Counted from the stretch's first letter, positions 1 through 9,627 are shown. The stretch: DNA of 64,000 nucleotides from Colwellia sp. RSH04 (GCF_003545765.1 NZ_QXIO01000005.1:1-64000); one strand, 5' to 3'. Numbers and translations: made by a program. The notes: generated from the sequence alone by a model not told the origin.

Positions 1-34
1 AAAATCCATTATCAGAAAACTGATAATGGATTTT
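1..34. terminator. Perfect inverted repeat, probable bidirectional terminator
   Basis: Bases 1-15 and 20-34 form a perfect 15-bp stem around an AAAA loop. The stem ends in A4/T4, so either strand could terminate. It lies downstream of the minus-strand yfhL-trhP pair and may end that transcript, or serve a gene left of the window. Confidence 0.7.
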
Positions 35-171
35 GCATGATCATTATGATCGGTCAACCGATCTTTTGTTTAACTGATCGGCATTAGACTAAGGTCTGCT
101 TTTTTGTTTCTAAGTTAATCACTTTTAAATTTTGATTAGAGCGGTATTTAAATCAGCGATTAAGCCTATAA

Positions 172-234
172 TCTAACCGCACACAAAAAGTTTAACCGAA
201 CACTGAAAAACTCTAACCGTGCATCGAAAAAAAC
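172..234. repeat. Three imperfect ~20-bp tandem units (YYTAACCG...AAAA)
   Basis: Units start at about 172, 191 and 212. Each begins T(C/T)TAACCG and ends in an A-run. The last unit runs into the 3' end of yfhL. No function is apparent; it may be a small duplication in the 3' flank. Confidence 0.4.
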
Positions 235-458
235 TTTGCCAGTAAAGCTTCCTCGGTTTCAATATGGTTATTATCAGGTTTTATACAGTCTATTGGACAT
301 ACACTGACGCATGTAGGTTTATCATAATGACCAATGCATTCTGTGCATTTTTTTGGATCAATCTCATAAATCTCTTCCCCAAGTGTAATGGCCTCGTTTG
401 GACATTCAGGATCACACATGTCACAGTTTATACATGCTTGTTCTATGATCAAAGCCAC
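213..458 (-). CDS. yfhL: YfhL-type 2[4Fe-4S] ferredoxin
   Basis: 81-residue electron carrier of the bacterial-type (Allochromatium-like) two-cluster ferredoxins. Cysteines are at 9, 12, 15 and 19 (C-x2-C-x2-C-x3-CP) and at 38, 41, 50 and 54 (C-x2-C-x8-C-x3-CP). The widened spacing in the second motif marks this subgroup. The gene starts 11 bases after the trhP stop on the same strand, so the two are almost certainly cotranscribed. TrhP-family proteins carry an Fe-S cluster, so an electron-donor role for this ferredoxin is a reasonable inference, not shown by sequence. Length is normal for YfhL. Confidence 0.93.
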   Translation of the reverse strand: MALIIEQACINCDMCDPECPNEAITLGEEIYEIDPKKCTECIGHYDKPTCVSVCPIDCIKPDNNHIETEEALLAKFFSMHG

Positions 459-469
459 TATAAAGCTTC

Positions 470-1876
470 CTATTTATCCGCTTGGTTTTGAGCGAAAGGG
501 TGTCGAGTTGTACCGCCTTCATCGAGATAACGCATTATGATACCAAATGATAGATTTAAATCTGTATCAAGCTCAATTGAAACCTTATGGCCTGAGCCTT
601 TTGCATCATCAATATCTTCACCTTTCTTATTAACCATTTTATTTAAGGTGAAGGTTTTATTGCCACTTGGTGTCATCAACTCCAATTGATCGCCAAGTAA
701 AAATTTATTTTTTACATCTATCTCAATTAAACCAGTCTCTTCATTTTTACCTATGACTTCACCAACAAATTGTTGTGTATCACTTTTAGAGTAACCGTAA
801 TCATAGTTTTGTGTATCACCATGTCGATGACGCTGAAGGAAACCTTCGGTATAACCTCTATGTGCAAGGTGCTCTAAATCTGTATTTAATTGTTGGTTGA
901 AAGACTTATCAGCCATCGCATCATTTATCGCTTGATTATAAACCTGAGCCGTTCTAGCGCAATAATAAAAAGACTTGGTTCTACCTTCTATTTTTAATGA
1001 ATGAACGCCCATTTTAACCAAACGTTCAACATGTTCTACTGCACGTAAGTCTTTTGAATTCATAATGTAAGTACCATGCTCATCTTCAAAAGCTGGCATA
1101 TATTCACCGGGGCGACCTTGCTCTTGAAGCAGTACAACATCATCAATTGGTTTTTGCTCAGGAATAATAATATTTTGTTCAGGTGTGTATATCTGTGTCT
1201 CTGCGTTATCTGAGTCGGTAGGGTTAACAGCAATAATATCACCTGTTTCATTTTCTTTAGCTTGGTGACTGTCGTATTTCCATCGGCATGAGTTAGTACA
1301 TGTACCTTGGTTAGGGTCACGCTTATTAATATAGCCAGATAGTAAACAACGACCAGAGTAAGCCATACATAAAGCACCATGTACAAAAACTTCTAACTCC
1401 ATTTCAGGGCAATGCATTCTGATGTCTTCTATTTCATCCAGTGATAATTCTCTAGAAAGAATGACGCGTTCAACGCCTTGCTGATGCCAAAACTTCACGG
1501 TAGCCCAATTAACAGCATTTGCTTGTACAGACAAATGAATAGGCATGTCAGGAAAGTTTTCACGTACCATCATTATTAACCCAGGATCAGACATGATTAA
1601 TGCATCTGGCTTCATGTCTATAACTGGAGAGATATCCTTTAGAAACGTTTTTAATTTACCGTTATGAGGAGCAATGTTATTTACCAGATAAAACTTTTTT
1701 CCTAGTTGGTGCGCTTCTTCAATGCCTATTTTAATGTTTTCAAGGCTGAACTCGTTATTTCGTACTCTTAACGAGTATCTCGGTTGTCCGGCATATACCG
1801 CGTCTGCGCCATAAGCAAAGGCATAGCGCATATTTTTTAAACTGCCGGCAGGAGAAAGGAGTTCAGGTCTTATCAT
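470..1876 (-). CDS. trhP: tRNA 5-hydroxyuridine synthesis protein TrhP (peptidase U32 family, YegQ)
   Basis: 468 residues, close to the ~450 of E. coli YegQ/TrhP and far from the longer RlhA or the shorter UbiU/UbiV. The N-terminus (PELLSPAGSLKNMRYAFAYG) and the block GALCMAYSGRCLLSGYINKR are family signatures. Cys170, Cys177, Cys193 and Cys197 are the likely Fe-S ligands. TrhP is known to make 5-hydroxyuridine at the wobble base U34 of tRNAs in a prephenate-dependent reaction; the U32 'peptidase' label is historical. A segment around residues 205-245 is unlike E. coli and probably a surface insert. The gene leads a two-gene unit with the yfhL ferredoxin. Confidence 0.93.
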   Translation of the reverse strand: MIRPELLSPAGSLKNMRYAFAYGADAVYAGQPRYSLRVRNNEFSLENIKIGIEEAHQLGKKFYLVNNIAPHNGKLKTFLKDISPVIDMKPDALIMSDPGLIMMVRENFPDMPIHLSVQANAVNWATVKFWHQQGVERVILSRELSLDEIEDIRMHCPEMELEVFVHGALCMAYSGRCLLSGYINKRDPNQGTCTNSCRWKYDSHQAKENETGDIIAVNPTDSDNAETQIYTPEQNIIIPEQKPIDDVVLLQEQGRPGEYMPAFEDEHGTYIMNSKDLRAVEHVERLVKMGVHSLKIEGRTKSFYYCARTAQVYNQAINDAMADKSFNQQLNTDLEHLAHRGYTEGFLQRHRHGDTQNYDYGYSKSDTQQFVGEVIGKNEETGLIEIDVKNKFLLGDQLELMTPSGNKTFTLNKMVNKKGEDIDDAKGSGHKVSIELDTDLNLSFGIIMRYLDEGGTTRHPFAQNQADK

Positions 1877-2149
1877 GGTTTTTACTTTTCTTAATTAGGT
1901 GAAAAACAGAGCTGTTATTGCTCGTGCTTTAGTAAGGGGCGCATTATAAGGAAAAGCGTATCTCTGGGCAATGGTAATTGATTAATATTTCACCATGTAA
2001 AAGTAATAATAAAACACGGTTAACTAAAATGCTTTACGCTATTTTATATAATTCACCTACTATATTGAAATATATTAAAAAAAAACGTTGAATTACTAAA
2101 AATGTGCTACTTTTAATAAGTAAGTACAATAAAAATAAAGGTGGTCTTT

Positions 2150-2992
2150 ATGGCAACAGAAAATGCCTTATACACGATATTGGTTGAGAAGATAAAACAA
2201 GATACTCTAGTGTTACCTACATTACCTGAAGTGGCACTAAAAGTAAGGACTGCTGCTGATGACCCTGAAATTAACTTAGGTCAAATGAGTGATATTATTG
2301 CGCAAGATCCAGCTTTGTCACTGGGGATGCTAAAGGTTGCTAATAGCGCATTGTTAGGTCGAAGTGTAAAGGTTGAAACAGTAAGTCAAGCCGTTACTCG
2401 TATCGGCTTAAGACAAATTAAGGGTATTGCGACTGCAATGGCGATAGAACAAGTATTTGTTTCAAAAAATGAAATTGTTTCTATGTACATGAAAAAGTCT
2501 TGGCTGAAAACTATCGATATTGCTTCGGTAGCTATCAGTTTAATGACGATGTACCTAAAAGAGCATAAACATACATCATTGACCTTAGACACGATAACAT
2601 TAGCCGCCTTAGTACATAATATTGGTGTTTTACCTATTTTGACTGAAGCTGAAAATCATCAAGATGTCTTTGCTAATCCCACTTTCTTACAACAAGCCAT
2701 AATCAAGTTGTCTGGTAAAATAAGCGGTACTATTACTCGTACTTGGGGATTTTCAGATGAGTTTACTGAACTTGCAGAAAGTTGGAGTGATCTAACAGTA
2801 CTCCCTAAAGAAGTACACTATTTAGATTTTATTCGAGCCGGCGCAATATACCATAACGTATTTAAAAACGAGTCGACAAAAGAAGCCTTATTAACGAGCT
2901 ACACGAAGAAAGGTATTTTACCTGAAATTGATTATATGCAATGTGATGAATTCGCCGAAATGTGTAACGAAGTTAAGGCTATGTTTAGTTAA
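2150..2992 (+). CDS. HDOD domain protein
   Basis: 280 residues if started at the ATG at 2150, which has AAAGGTGG just upstream; a GTG at 2141 in the same frame overlaps that ribosome site and is less likely. An HDOD domain covers about residues 15-215. The opening LPTLPEVALKVR and the IIAQDPALSLGMLKVANSA block are typical. HDOD is an HD-fold domain that lacks the metal-binding catalytic residues and is used in signalling and motility regulators. No second domain (GGDEF, EAL, REC) is attached. It is transcribed alone, away from trhP, and ends at a shared terminator with rdgC. The specific role is unknown. Confidence 0.85.
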   Translation: MATENALYTILVEKIKQDTLVLPTLPEVALKVRTAADDPEINLGQMSDIIAQDPALSLGMLKVANSALLGRSVKVETVSQAVTRIGLRQIKGIATAMAIEQVFVSKNEIVSMYMKKSWLKTIDIASVAISLMTMYLKEHKHTSLTLDTITLAALVHNIGVLPILTEAENHQDVFANPTFLQQAIIKLSGKISGTITRTWGFSDEFTELAESWSDLTVLPKEVHYLDFIRAGAIYHNVFKNESTKEALLTSYTKKGILPEIDYMQCDEFAEMCNEVKAMFS

Positions 2993-3080
2993 ACAAGTGT
3001 TTAGTTAACCCTATGATTATCTGTTTATTAGTTGATTTTATCAGGTAATTAAATAGGTCATTATTGATATTAGTATCGTA

Positions 3081-3108
3081 AAAAATGGTCGCATATGCGA
3101 CCATTTTT
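3081..3108. terminator. Bidirectional terminator between HDOD gene and rdgC
   Basis: A perfect palindrome: 12-bp stem 3081-3092 with 3097-3108 and an ATAT loop. It has A5 on the left and T5 on the right, so it can serve both convergent genes. Confidence 0.85.
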
Positions 3109-3148
3109 AATAGCATCAAATAAGGGAACTGACCAAGAGGTTAATAAC

Positions 3149-4072
3149 TTACTCTTTAGTTATATAATCAGTTGTTGTCATATTAAATTCAGCGATTAAG
3201 TCAATAATAAAACGATTTAACTCACCCGCCATTAAAGCAAAGTCAGCGTCCATTTTCGCAAGGACATCGTCACTGTCAATATCATCGTTTTGTTCTTGTA
3301 ATACATCGAAAAACTTTAAGCGTTTAATGGCTAAATCATCACAAAGAATAAAAGACAATGATTCATCCCATTCTAGAGCGATTTTTACGGCATATTTCTC
3401 AGCATCTAAATGAGCTTTAATCTCTTCACTTGCTAAGTCTTGGTTTTTTACTCGAACAACAGCGCCATCGTCACCTAAAGAATTAAACTCAGCTTCCATT
3501 CCAAGTTGAAATTTATCACCTAGATTTTTTTCGATTAACCAATCGGTCATGGTTTCATCAACGCTTATATCGGGATCGAAGCTCGTAACCGGTAGAGTTC
3601 CGATCACTTTTCTTAATAAAGCGAGCAGATCTTCAGCTTTTCCGCGTGAACTTGAATTAATCACGATGATATTATTTACAGGCGAAATGTATGCGTGAGT
3701 ATCTGTTATTCGAGAAAATGCACGAGGTAATAATTCAAATATAATATCTTCTTTAAATTGCTCTTTTTCTTTTTTGGTTGCGCCACGGCTTTGTTCTTGT
3801 TCAAGTTGAGCCACTTTTTCTTCAAGTAAATCTTTAATAACCGGTGCAGGAAGTATTTTCTCTTCTTTTCTAGCACAAACTAAAAAGTTACCGTTTGCAC
3901 TATGTACACAAGTATTGCCGTGTTTACCTAATGCATTTACCCAACCAAAGTGAGCTAACTCTGTTGAGCCACATGGAGTAAATAAATGTTCCGATAAGTG
4001 TTTTTCTAGATCTTGTTCTGATAATTCAAAAGGGCGCGTAAAAGCGAAAAAATAGAGGTTTTTAAACCACAT
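3149..4072 (-). CDS. rdgC: Recombination-associated protein RdgC
   Basis: 307 residues; E. coli RdgC has 303. The start MWFKNLYFFAFTRPF and the following LEKHLSEHLFTPCG are diagnostic. RdgC is a nucleoid-associated, ring-shaped dimer that binds double-stranded DNA without sequence preference and limits RecA filament activity. The full family length is present and no motif is disrupted. It lies 102 bases after a sensor kinase on the same strand, but the functions are unrelated and it probably has its own promoter in that gap. Confidence 0.95.
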   Translation of the reverse strand: MWFKNLYFFAFTRPFELSEQDLEKHLSEHLFTPCGSTELAHFGWVNALGKHGNTCVHSANGNFLVCARKEEKILPAPVIKDLLEEKVAQLEQEQSRGATKKEKEQFKEDIIFELLPRAFSRITDTHAYISPVNNIIVINSSSRGKAEDLLALLRKVIGTLPVTSFDPDISVDETMTDWLIEKNLGDKFQLGMEAEFNSLGDDGAVVRVKNQDLASEEIKAHLDAEKYAVKIALEWDESLSFILCDDLAIKRLKFFDVLQEQNDDIDSDDVLAKMDADFALMAGELNRFIIDLIAEFNMTTTDYITKE

Positions 4073-4174
4073 AAATAACTTCCTAAAAATATAAGGGGAT
4101 TTTTACGCTTTATGATACCTGAAAAAAAAAATTCAGCCATTGTTTTACTGATTAGATGTCACACTTGCGATAAT

Positions 4175-5935
4175 TTAGCTATATCGCATATCAGGAAAAT
4201 CTATTTGATAACTCAACCCTTCACCTAAGTTACTTTGCACTTTAATATTGCCGTTTAGGGTATCAACAACCAAGTTTTTGATGATATGTGTGCCAAGACC
4301 TGTACCACCTTGCTCTGACTTGGTCGTGTAAAAAGGTGTGAATAATTGATTAAGCTGCTCTGGTGCTATACCGCGGCCATTATCAGCAAAACGAAGGTGT
4401 AAACGTTGATGATCCATTGTTATGTCTATATCAATTTCACCCCTATTGATATTTTCAAATCCATGTAATATCGAGTTTATAATGAGGTTTATGATTATTT
4501 GCGCAATGGCGCCAGGGTGACTATAAATTTCAATTGTTTGGTCACAATGCACCTTAATACTATGGTTGGTTTTTTTTAGTTTAGGATGTAAAGATTGAAT
4601 AATTTCATCTATAAATTTAGCGACATTGATTAGCCTTACTTTATCATTAGTTTGATCAACGGCGACTTGTTTAAAGCTAGCGATTAGCTCAGAGGCTCTA
4701 GTTAGATTGTTTAGTAATAACTCTATGCTATGGTTGGCATTATTGACGAACGACTCTAGTGCGCGTTTAGATATTTTTTGTTCACTTACATCTTGCTCTA
4801 ATTTTCCAATAATATCTGATAAGTAACTTGTTGAAGTAATACTTATACCGATAGGCGTGTTGATTTCATGAGAAACTTCTGCACTTAACATGCCTAAAGA
4901 AGACATTTTTTCAGCGTCTAGCAGCCTATCTTGCGCTTTGCTTAGTTCTAAAATAGAACTTTTCAACTCTCTATTAGTTGCAATAAGGGTATCTTCAGTT
5001 TTTCTTCTACGAATATTTTCATCTTCAAGTTGTTTTTGCTGGCTCAACATTTCTTTTTGCTGCAGTTCCATTTTAAGCATATTACTACTTAAACTAGATG
5101 TTTTTCTGGCAACTTCTTGCTCTAACAATAAGTTTTGTTCATCAAGTTTATCATTAGCAGAGTTAGTCTCTCGTTGCGATAAGGCCAGTTTATCTTTAAA
5201 AGCAACGAGTTCATCGATGAGGTTGTTATAGGCATCTTCTAGGATATTAAGCTCATTCTTCTCATAATTCATCGTATGTAGCTTAGATGCTTCTGGGTCA
5301 TTTAAATCTAGTTGCTTTATTTGCTCAGTTAATTCATGCAGTGGTTGGGTGAGTAGTTTGTTAAATGCGATGGAAAATAAAAAAACTAGAAAAGCAGTTT
5401 TTACCATCGCATTACCAATAAGAAAATAGATACCGACTTCAATGCGACTAAAAATCACATCATTACTCGAAAGAAGCGTGACAGTACCTACCGTTGTTGT
5501 TCTACCTGAAAATTCAAATATTAGAGGAAAAGAATGTCCAAATAAGCCATCACTTAGTGAGCTTACACTTTGATGATCTGAATTAAGTTCGATTTCGTCT
5601 GCTTCTGCTAAAGCCGATTCGTTGATTACTTCTCCGAGTTGAGTAATCACTTTATTAGCTTCGTCACTAACGGTAATTCCCTTAATCATTGGAATCGCAA
5701 TTAAACCTTCAGATATATCTATGGCTTGTTGTGTATTTAACTCCCAAACTGCACGAGTTAAACTGCCACTAATGGTTTTCTGTAAGGTAAGTAACTCACT
5801 ATTTATATGGCTTTTTGTATTGAAGTATTCAGCAATTATTTGAATGCCAGTCACACTGACAGTCAGAATAAAGTAAACAGATAGAACTCGAGTTAAGAGC
5901 TTTCTTGAAATACTGGTAACTTTCATTAACGCCAT
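4175..5935 (-). CDS. Orphan membrane sensor histidine kinase with long coiled coil
   Basis: 586 residues. Membrane segments lie at about 13-35 and 168-192, flanking a ~130-residue periplasmic domain of no recognised family. A HAMP-like stretch follows (about 193-245), then a coiled coil rich in Gln/Glu/Lys (about 245-345). The HisKA H-box is SAEVSHEINTP with His356. The ATP-binding region has the N-box NLIINS, G1 DNGRG and G2 GGTGLG motifs, so it should be catalytically competent. No response regulator is adjacent, so its partner is encoded elsewhere. The start is uncertain: ATG at 5935 or the in-frame ATG three codons later; neither has a clear ribosome site. Confidence 0.88.
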   Translation of the reverse strand: MALMKVTSISRKLLTRVLSVYFILTVSVTGIQIIAEYFNTKSHINSELLTLQKTISGSLTRAVWELNTQQAIDISEGLIAIPMIKGITVSDEANKVITQLGEVINESALAEADEIELNSDHQSVSSLSDGLFGHSFPLIFEFSGRTTTVGTVTLLSSNDVIFSRIEVGIYFLIGNAMVKTAFLVFLFSIAFNKLLTQPLHELTEQIKQLDLNDPEASKLHTMNYEKNELNILEDAYNNLIDELVAFKDKLALSQRETNSANDKLDEQNLLLEQEVARKTSSLSSNMLKMELQQKEMLSQQKQLEDENIRRRKTEDTLIATNRELKSSILELSKAQDRLLDAEKMSSLGMLSAEVSHEINTPIGISITSTSYLSDIIGKLEQDVSEQKISKRALESFVNNANHSIELLLNNLTRASELIASFKQVAVDQTNDKVRLINVAKFIDEIIQSLHPKLKKTNHSIKVHCDQTIEIYSHPGAIAQIIINLIINSILHGFENINRGEIDIDITMDHQRLHLRFADNGRGIAPEQLNQLFTPFYTTKSEQGGTGLGTHIIKNLVVDTLNGNIKVQSNLGEGLSYQIDFPDMRYS

Positions 5936-6161
5936 AAAATACCAAACATTTATTAATAATGACTTCTTTTGATTCTAGCTAGTTTTATCAAGCATTTAAA
6001 ACTTTTTGTAAAAAAACTTATTCTTCCTGATTAGAACAGAGCAAAAATAAGGTTAGTAGTCTAGTATATTTAGAGGAAAAGACGGGTAATTCATGACATA
6101 AAACAAATGCATAATAAATATATTGCTATTCGAATAGGTAAATATTTGTAAAATTACCGTA

Positions 6162-6179
6162 CTGTCATAATAGTGTCAT
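6162..6179 (+). promoter_or_regulatory. Pho box upstream of the porin gene
   Basis: CTGTCAT (6162-6168), AATA, GTGTCAT (6173-6179): two 7-mers at 11-bp period, matching the PhoB consensus. More TCAT/GTCA half-sites follow to about 6225. This is the only recognisable element in the 316-base gap 5936-6251 between the divergent sensor kinase and porin genes. The site is about 70 bases upstream of the porin ATG. Confidence 0.82.
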
Positions 6180-6251
6180 ATTCAAGCCATAAAATAATCA
6201 TAAAAATGTCACTTAATAGTCATTAATATTTAAATTATAGGGTATAACAAC

Positions 6252-7265
6252 ATGAAATTAATTAAGAAAAGCTTAGTATTGTCAATTTGTTCTGTACTGG
6301 CTTTACCTGCAATCGCAGCTGATGCAAAAAATGAAATGAAAGAGGTTATCGATTTTTACGGTAAATTAAATATTTCGTTACAAGCCTCAGCAGAAGATGG
6401 TGACACATTTAATGAATTAAAAAGTAATGCATCAAGAGTTGGCGTTAAAGGTAAGTACAAGTTAGATCATGGTTTAACGGCCATTTACAAATTAGAGTGG
6501 CAAGTGAATGTAAATGATGACTCTAAAGACACTTTAACAGCACGTAATCAGTGGGTTGGTATTAAAGGTGGTTTTGGTGAATTAACTGCGGGTCGCTCAG
6601 ATACAACGTTAAAGGTATCTCAAGGAAAGTTTGATTTATTTAATGACTACGAAGGGGATTTAAAGCATTTATTTATTGGTGAAAACCGTGTATCAGATGC
6701 TTTAACTTATAAGTCTCCAACCTATATGAATCTTCAATTCCTTGGTAGTTATATTATTTCTGACGATAAAGACGCAAGTGACCCTTATTCTTTAGGTGTT
6801 TTCTTTGGTGATTTAAATCTTAAGAAGACAGATTTCTTTATTGGTTTTGCACACGACGAGAATATGCCTGTTAAATTTAAGCGCAAGGACAACGAAGGCA
6901 ATTCAAGTAATGTAACAGTAGGTCTTGCCAATACACGTGTAACTGGTATGTATCGATTTGGCGATCTTCGTTTAGGTGCTATGTTTGTTGATTCTGAATC
7001 AACAGAGTCAGGAAATAGTGAAACAGGTTATGCGGTAAATGTTTCTTATAAATTTGGTAAAGTATTAGCTAAAGCGCAATATCAAGAATTTGCCGGTGAA
7101 GATGCAATAAGCGTAGGTGCTGATTATAAACTTGGTAAAAATACTAAAGTTTATGCATGGTATACTGACCGAGCAGAAAACAAGTATTTAGCTAATGACG
7201 GCTATACCTATAATTTTGCATCACAAGGCGAATATATCGGCATAGGTATGGAACAGAAGTTCTAA
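6252..7265 (+). CDS. Phosphate-starvation-type outer-membrane porin
   Basis: 337 residues with a signal peptide (about 1-22, cleaved after ...ALPAIA) and the alternating beta-strand pattern of gram-negative trimeric porins, ending in the outer-membrane assembly signal Phe (GMEQKF). The first strand, DFYGKLNISLQAS, is typical of the family. Related marine porins are annotated as general porins. Here the upstream Pho box and the following phoBR and pstS genes suggest induction by phosphate limitation, comparable in role to PhoE or OprP. Anion selectivity is an inference and cannot be read from sequence. A strong terminator follows. Confidence 0.88.
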   Translation: MKLIKKSLVLSICSVLALPAIAADAKNEMKEVIDFYGKLNISLQASAEDGDTFNELKSNASRVGVKGKYKLDHGLTAIYKLEWQVNVNDDSKDTLTARNQWVGIKGGFGELTAGRSDTTLKVSQGKFDLFNDYEGDLKHLFIGENRVSDALTYKSPTYMNLQFLGSYIISDDKDASDPYSLGVFFGDLNLKKTDFFIGFAHDENMPVKFKRKDNEGNSSNVTVGLANTRVTGMYRFGDLRLGAMFVDSESTESGNSETGYAVNVSYKFGKVLAKAQYQEFAGEDAISVGADYKLGKNTKVYAWYTDRAENKYLANDGYTYNFASQGEYIGIGMEQKF

Positions 7266-7288
7266 CCTATCACTGAAAACTCAGAATG

Positions 7289-7322
7289 AAAATCCGTTAA
7301 TAAGCTTTTATTAACGGATTTT
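7289..7322 (+). terminator. Rho-independent terminator after the porin
   Basis: A perfect 15-bp stem (7289-7303 with 7308-7322) with a GCTT loop, followed by more T residues. It separates the porin transcript from phoB. Confidence 0.9.
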
Positions 7323-7442
7323 TTGTTTGTTCGATTATGTTTGTGATATGTGCTAATAAAAGTTCATTTTTCATTATGATATATACAAGAACATTCTTGT
7401 TATAAAGCGTAATATAGTTAATTATATTGGCAATTTTTTACT

Positions 7443-7460
7443 TTGTCATAAAAGTGTCAC
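7443..7460 (+). promoter_or_regulatory. Pho box upstream of phoB
   Basis: TTGTCAT (7443-7449), AAAA, GTGTCAC (7454-7460): 11-bp period as in known Pho boxes. It is about 90 bases before the phoB ATG and implies autoregulation of phoBR. Confidence 0.8.
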
Positions 7461-7548
7461 TTTTCTTTTGCACAATACTATCATCTTAATTTTAATTGCT
7501 TAATGGCATCTAGATGTTATTAAGTTGATAGTTTTTCAGGATGTTTGT

Positions 7549-8244
7549 ATGAGCAGACAAATTTTAGTGGTTGAAGATGAAACCCCGATCAGGGATATGA
7601 TCACCTTTGTATTAGAGCAAAATGGTTTTAATACAATAGAAGCGGCAGATATTGGCCAGGCACAAGATAAAATTCAAGAGCCTTATCCCGATTTAATTAT
7701 TTTAGACTGGATGTTACCGGGAGGAACTGGTGTTAAATTAGCTAAATCGTTAAAACAAAACGAATATACTCGCAACATTCCAATTATTATGCTCACTGCT
7801 AGAGCAGATGAAGATGATAAAGTAAAAGGTTTTGAAGCGGGAGTCGATGATTATGTGACGAAACCATTTTCACCAAAAGAGCTAATTGCCCGAATTAAAG
7901 CGGTGATTCGTCGTGTATCGCCAACCTCTTTAGAAGAAGAAGTAGAGTTTCATGGTTTGAAGTTAGACCCTGTTGCTCATCGCGTGTCTATTAATGAACA
8001 AGCAATTGATCTTGGTCCAACAGAGTTTAGATTACTACATTTTTTTATGACACATACTGAACGTGTATATTCGCGAGAGCAGTTGTTAGATAATGTTTGG
8101 GGTACCAACGTTTATGTTGAAGATAGAACCGTTGATGTACACATCAGACGTTTGCGAAAAGCTATTTCTGGCGCTGGACATGAAGATTTCGTGCAAACAG
8201 TACGCGGTTCAGGTTATCGTTTTTCAGGGAAATTGAAAAAATAA
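7549..8244 (+). CDS. phoB: Phosphate regulon response regulator PhoB
   Basis: 231 residues, started at the ATG at 7549 behind AGGA; a longer frame opening at 7525 adds residues absent from the family. The receiver domain (about 1-120) has Asp10, the phosphoacceptor Asp53 in [10 protein letters not shown] and the conserved Lys in [10 protein letters not shown]. The OmpR/PhoB winged-helix domain (about 130-228) ends TVRGSGYRF. Phosphorylated PhoB binds Pho boxes and activates phosphate-scavenging genes. phoR follows 3 bases later. Confidence 0.97.
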   Translation: MSRQILVVEDETPIRDMITFVLEQNGFNTIEAADIGQAQDKIQEPYPDLIILDWMLPGGTGVKLAKSLKQNEYTRNIPIIMLTARADEDDKVKGFEAGVDDYVTKPFSPKELIARIKAVIRRVSPTSLEEEVEFHGLKLDPVAHRVSINEQAIDLGPTEFRLLHFFMTHTERVYSREQLLDNVWGTNVYVEDRTVDVHIRRLRKAISGAGHEDFVQTVRGSGYRFSGKLKK

Positions 8245-8247
8245 TTT

Positions 8248-9555
8248 ATGCATTTTAGCTTATCAATTAAAGACGTGGTCTCTCGATTACTGATAATTTT
8301 CTCTTTAAGTGGTCTTTTAGGCTTTCTTTTTGGTTATACCTTATTAGCGATATTAATCACGTCTATAACTTTACTTTTTTGGCATTACCACCACTTATTT
8401 AAGCTAGCAAATTGGTTATGGCAAACGAAGTCATTATCTCCTCCCCAAGCAGAAGGTATTTGGGGAAGGGTTTATGATGGTCTATATCGTCAAAATAAAC
8501 GTCACCGAGCAAAACATAAACTGCAAAATGAGAAAATAAGACGTTTTAGAGATGGTGCTGAAGCCTTACCAGATGCCGCATTAATGTTATCTCATGAACT
8601 TACCATTGGCTGGAGCAATAAAAAAGCACAACGGTTATTAGGTGTTCGATGGCCAGATGATTTTGGTCAACGAATCGATAATTTAATCCGTGCGCCTGAA
8701 TTTGCAGACTATTTACTACAAGAAAACTTTGAATCCCCTTGTTTGCTTATTTCACCTGTCAATGCTGAAGTGCAGTTAGAAATTAGAATTATGGCCTATG
8801 GTACTGATGATGTTTTATTACTTGCGCGTGATATTTCTAATGTTCATCGACTTGAAGAAATGCGTCGAGATTTTGTTGCTAATGTATCTCACGAATTAAA
8901 GACTCCTTTAACTGTTGTCAGAGGGTATGTTGAAATGATTCAGGCGACCGAAGGCACTTTTGATGGGCATTGGCAAAAGGCGTTTAATACCATTGAAGGT
9001 CAAGTCACTCGGATGGATCGTTTAGTTGAGCAGCTTTTAAATTTATCCAAAGTAGAAAACAATAGTGATGACGATAAACAACCCGTAGACATGGCCAATT
9101 TAATCACTAATTTAGCTGAAGATGCAAGCTGGCTGAATCAAGAAAAACACCACAAGCTTAATGTTGATATATCTACCCAATTGGGGGTTATCGGCATTGA
9201 AACAGAGCTTAAAAGTGCTTGTGCTAACTTAATTTCAAATGCGATAGCGTATACTCCCGCAAGTGGAGAGGTTTCTGTAAGCTGGCAGCAAGTTGGTGAC
9301 AAGTTAAAGTTTGCTGTTAAGGATAATGGTGACGGAATAAGGCCAGAACATCTTAACCGTTTAACTGAGCGATTTTACCGCATTGATAGATCTCGTTCAC
9401 GTGATACGGGCGGCTCTGGTTTGGGGTTAGCTATTGTTAAGCATGTATTACAACATCATCAAGCCGAGTTGGTTATTTCAAGTCATTGGGGGCAGGGAAG
9501 TGAGTTTGCTATTTTCTTTGACGCTAGAAGCGTGGTTGATGTAAGTAAACAATAA
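8248..9555 (+). CDS. phoR: Phosphate regulon sensor histidine kinase PhoR
   Basis: 435 residues. Two closely spaced membrane segments lie at about 10-48 with hardly any periplasmic loop, as in E. coli PhoR. A linker and PAS domain (about 95-200) follow, then HisKA with His215 in NVSHELKTPL. The ATPase domain has N-box NLISNA, G1 DNGDG and G2 GGSGLGLAIVKH. PhoR phosphorylates PhoB when phosphate is low and is held off by the Pst transporter and PhoU, which are not in this window. It is cotranscribed with phoB. Confidence 0.96.
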   Translation: MHFSLSIKDVVSRLLIIFSLSGLLGFLFGYTLLAILITSITLLFWHYHHLFKLANWLWQTKSLSPPQAEGIWGRVYDGLYRQNKRHRAKHKLQNEKIRRFRDGAEALPDAALMLSHELTIGWSNKKAQRLLGVRWPDDFGQRIDNLIRAPEFADYLLQENFESPCLLISPVNAEVQLEIRIMAYGTDDVLLLARDISNVHRLEEMRRDFVANVSHELKTPLTVVRGYVEMIQATEGTFDGHWQKAFNTIEGQVTRMDRLVEQLLNLSKVENNSDDDKQPVDMANLITNLAEDASWLNQEKHHKLNVDISTQLGVIGIETELKSACANLISNAIAYTPASGEVSVSWQQVGDKLKFAVKDNGDGIRPEHLNRLTERFYRIDRSRSRDTGGSGLGLAIVKHVLQHHQAELVISSHWGQGSEFAIFFDARSVVDVSKQ

Positions 9556-9609
9556 AGTTCATCCTTGTTACTTTTATATCCTTAGTCGTTATTTCTTCTA
9601 TATTACTTT

Positions 9610-9627
9610 CTGTCATATTTGTGTCAC
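9610..9627 (+). promoter_or_regulatory. Pho box upstream of pstS
   Basis: CTGTCAT (9610-9616), ATTT, GTGTCAC (9621-9627), with a further TTGTCAT half-site at 9643-9649, three 11-bp turns downstream. It is the best of the three Pho boxes here and is about 100 bases before the pstS ATG. Confidence 0.87.
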
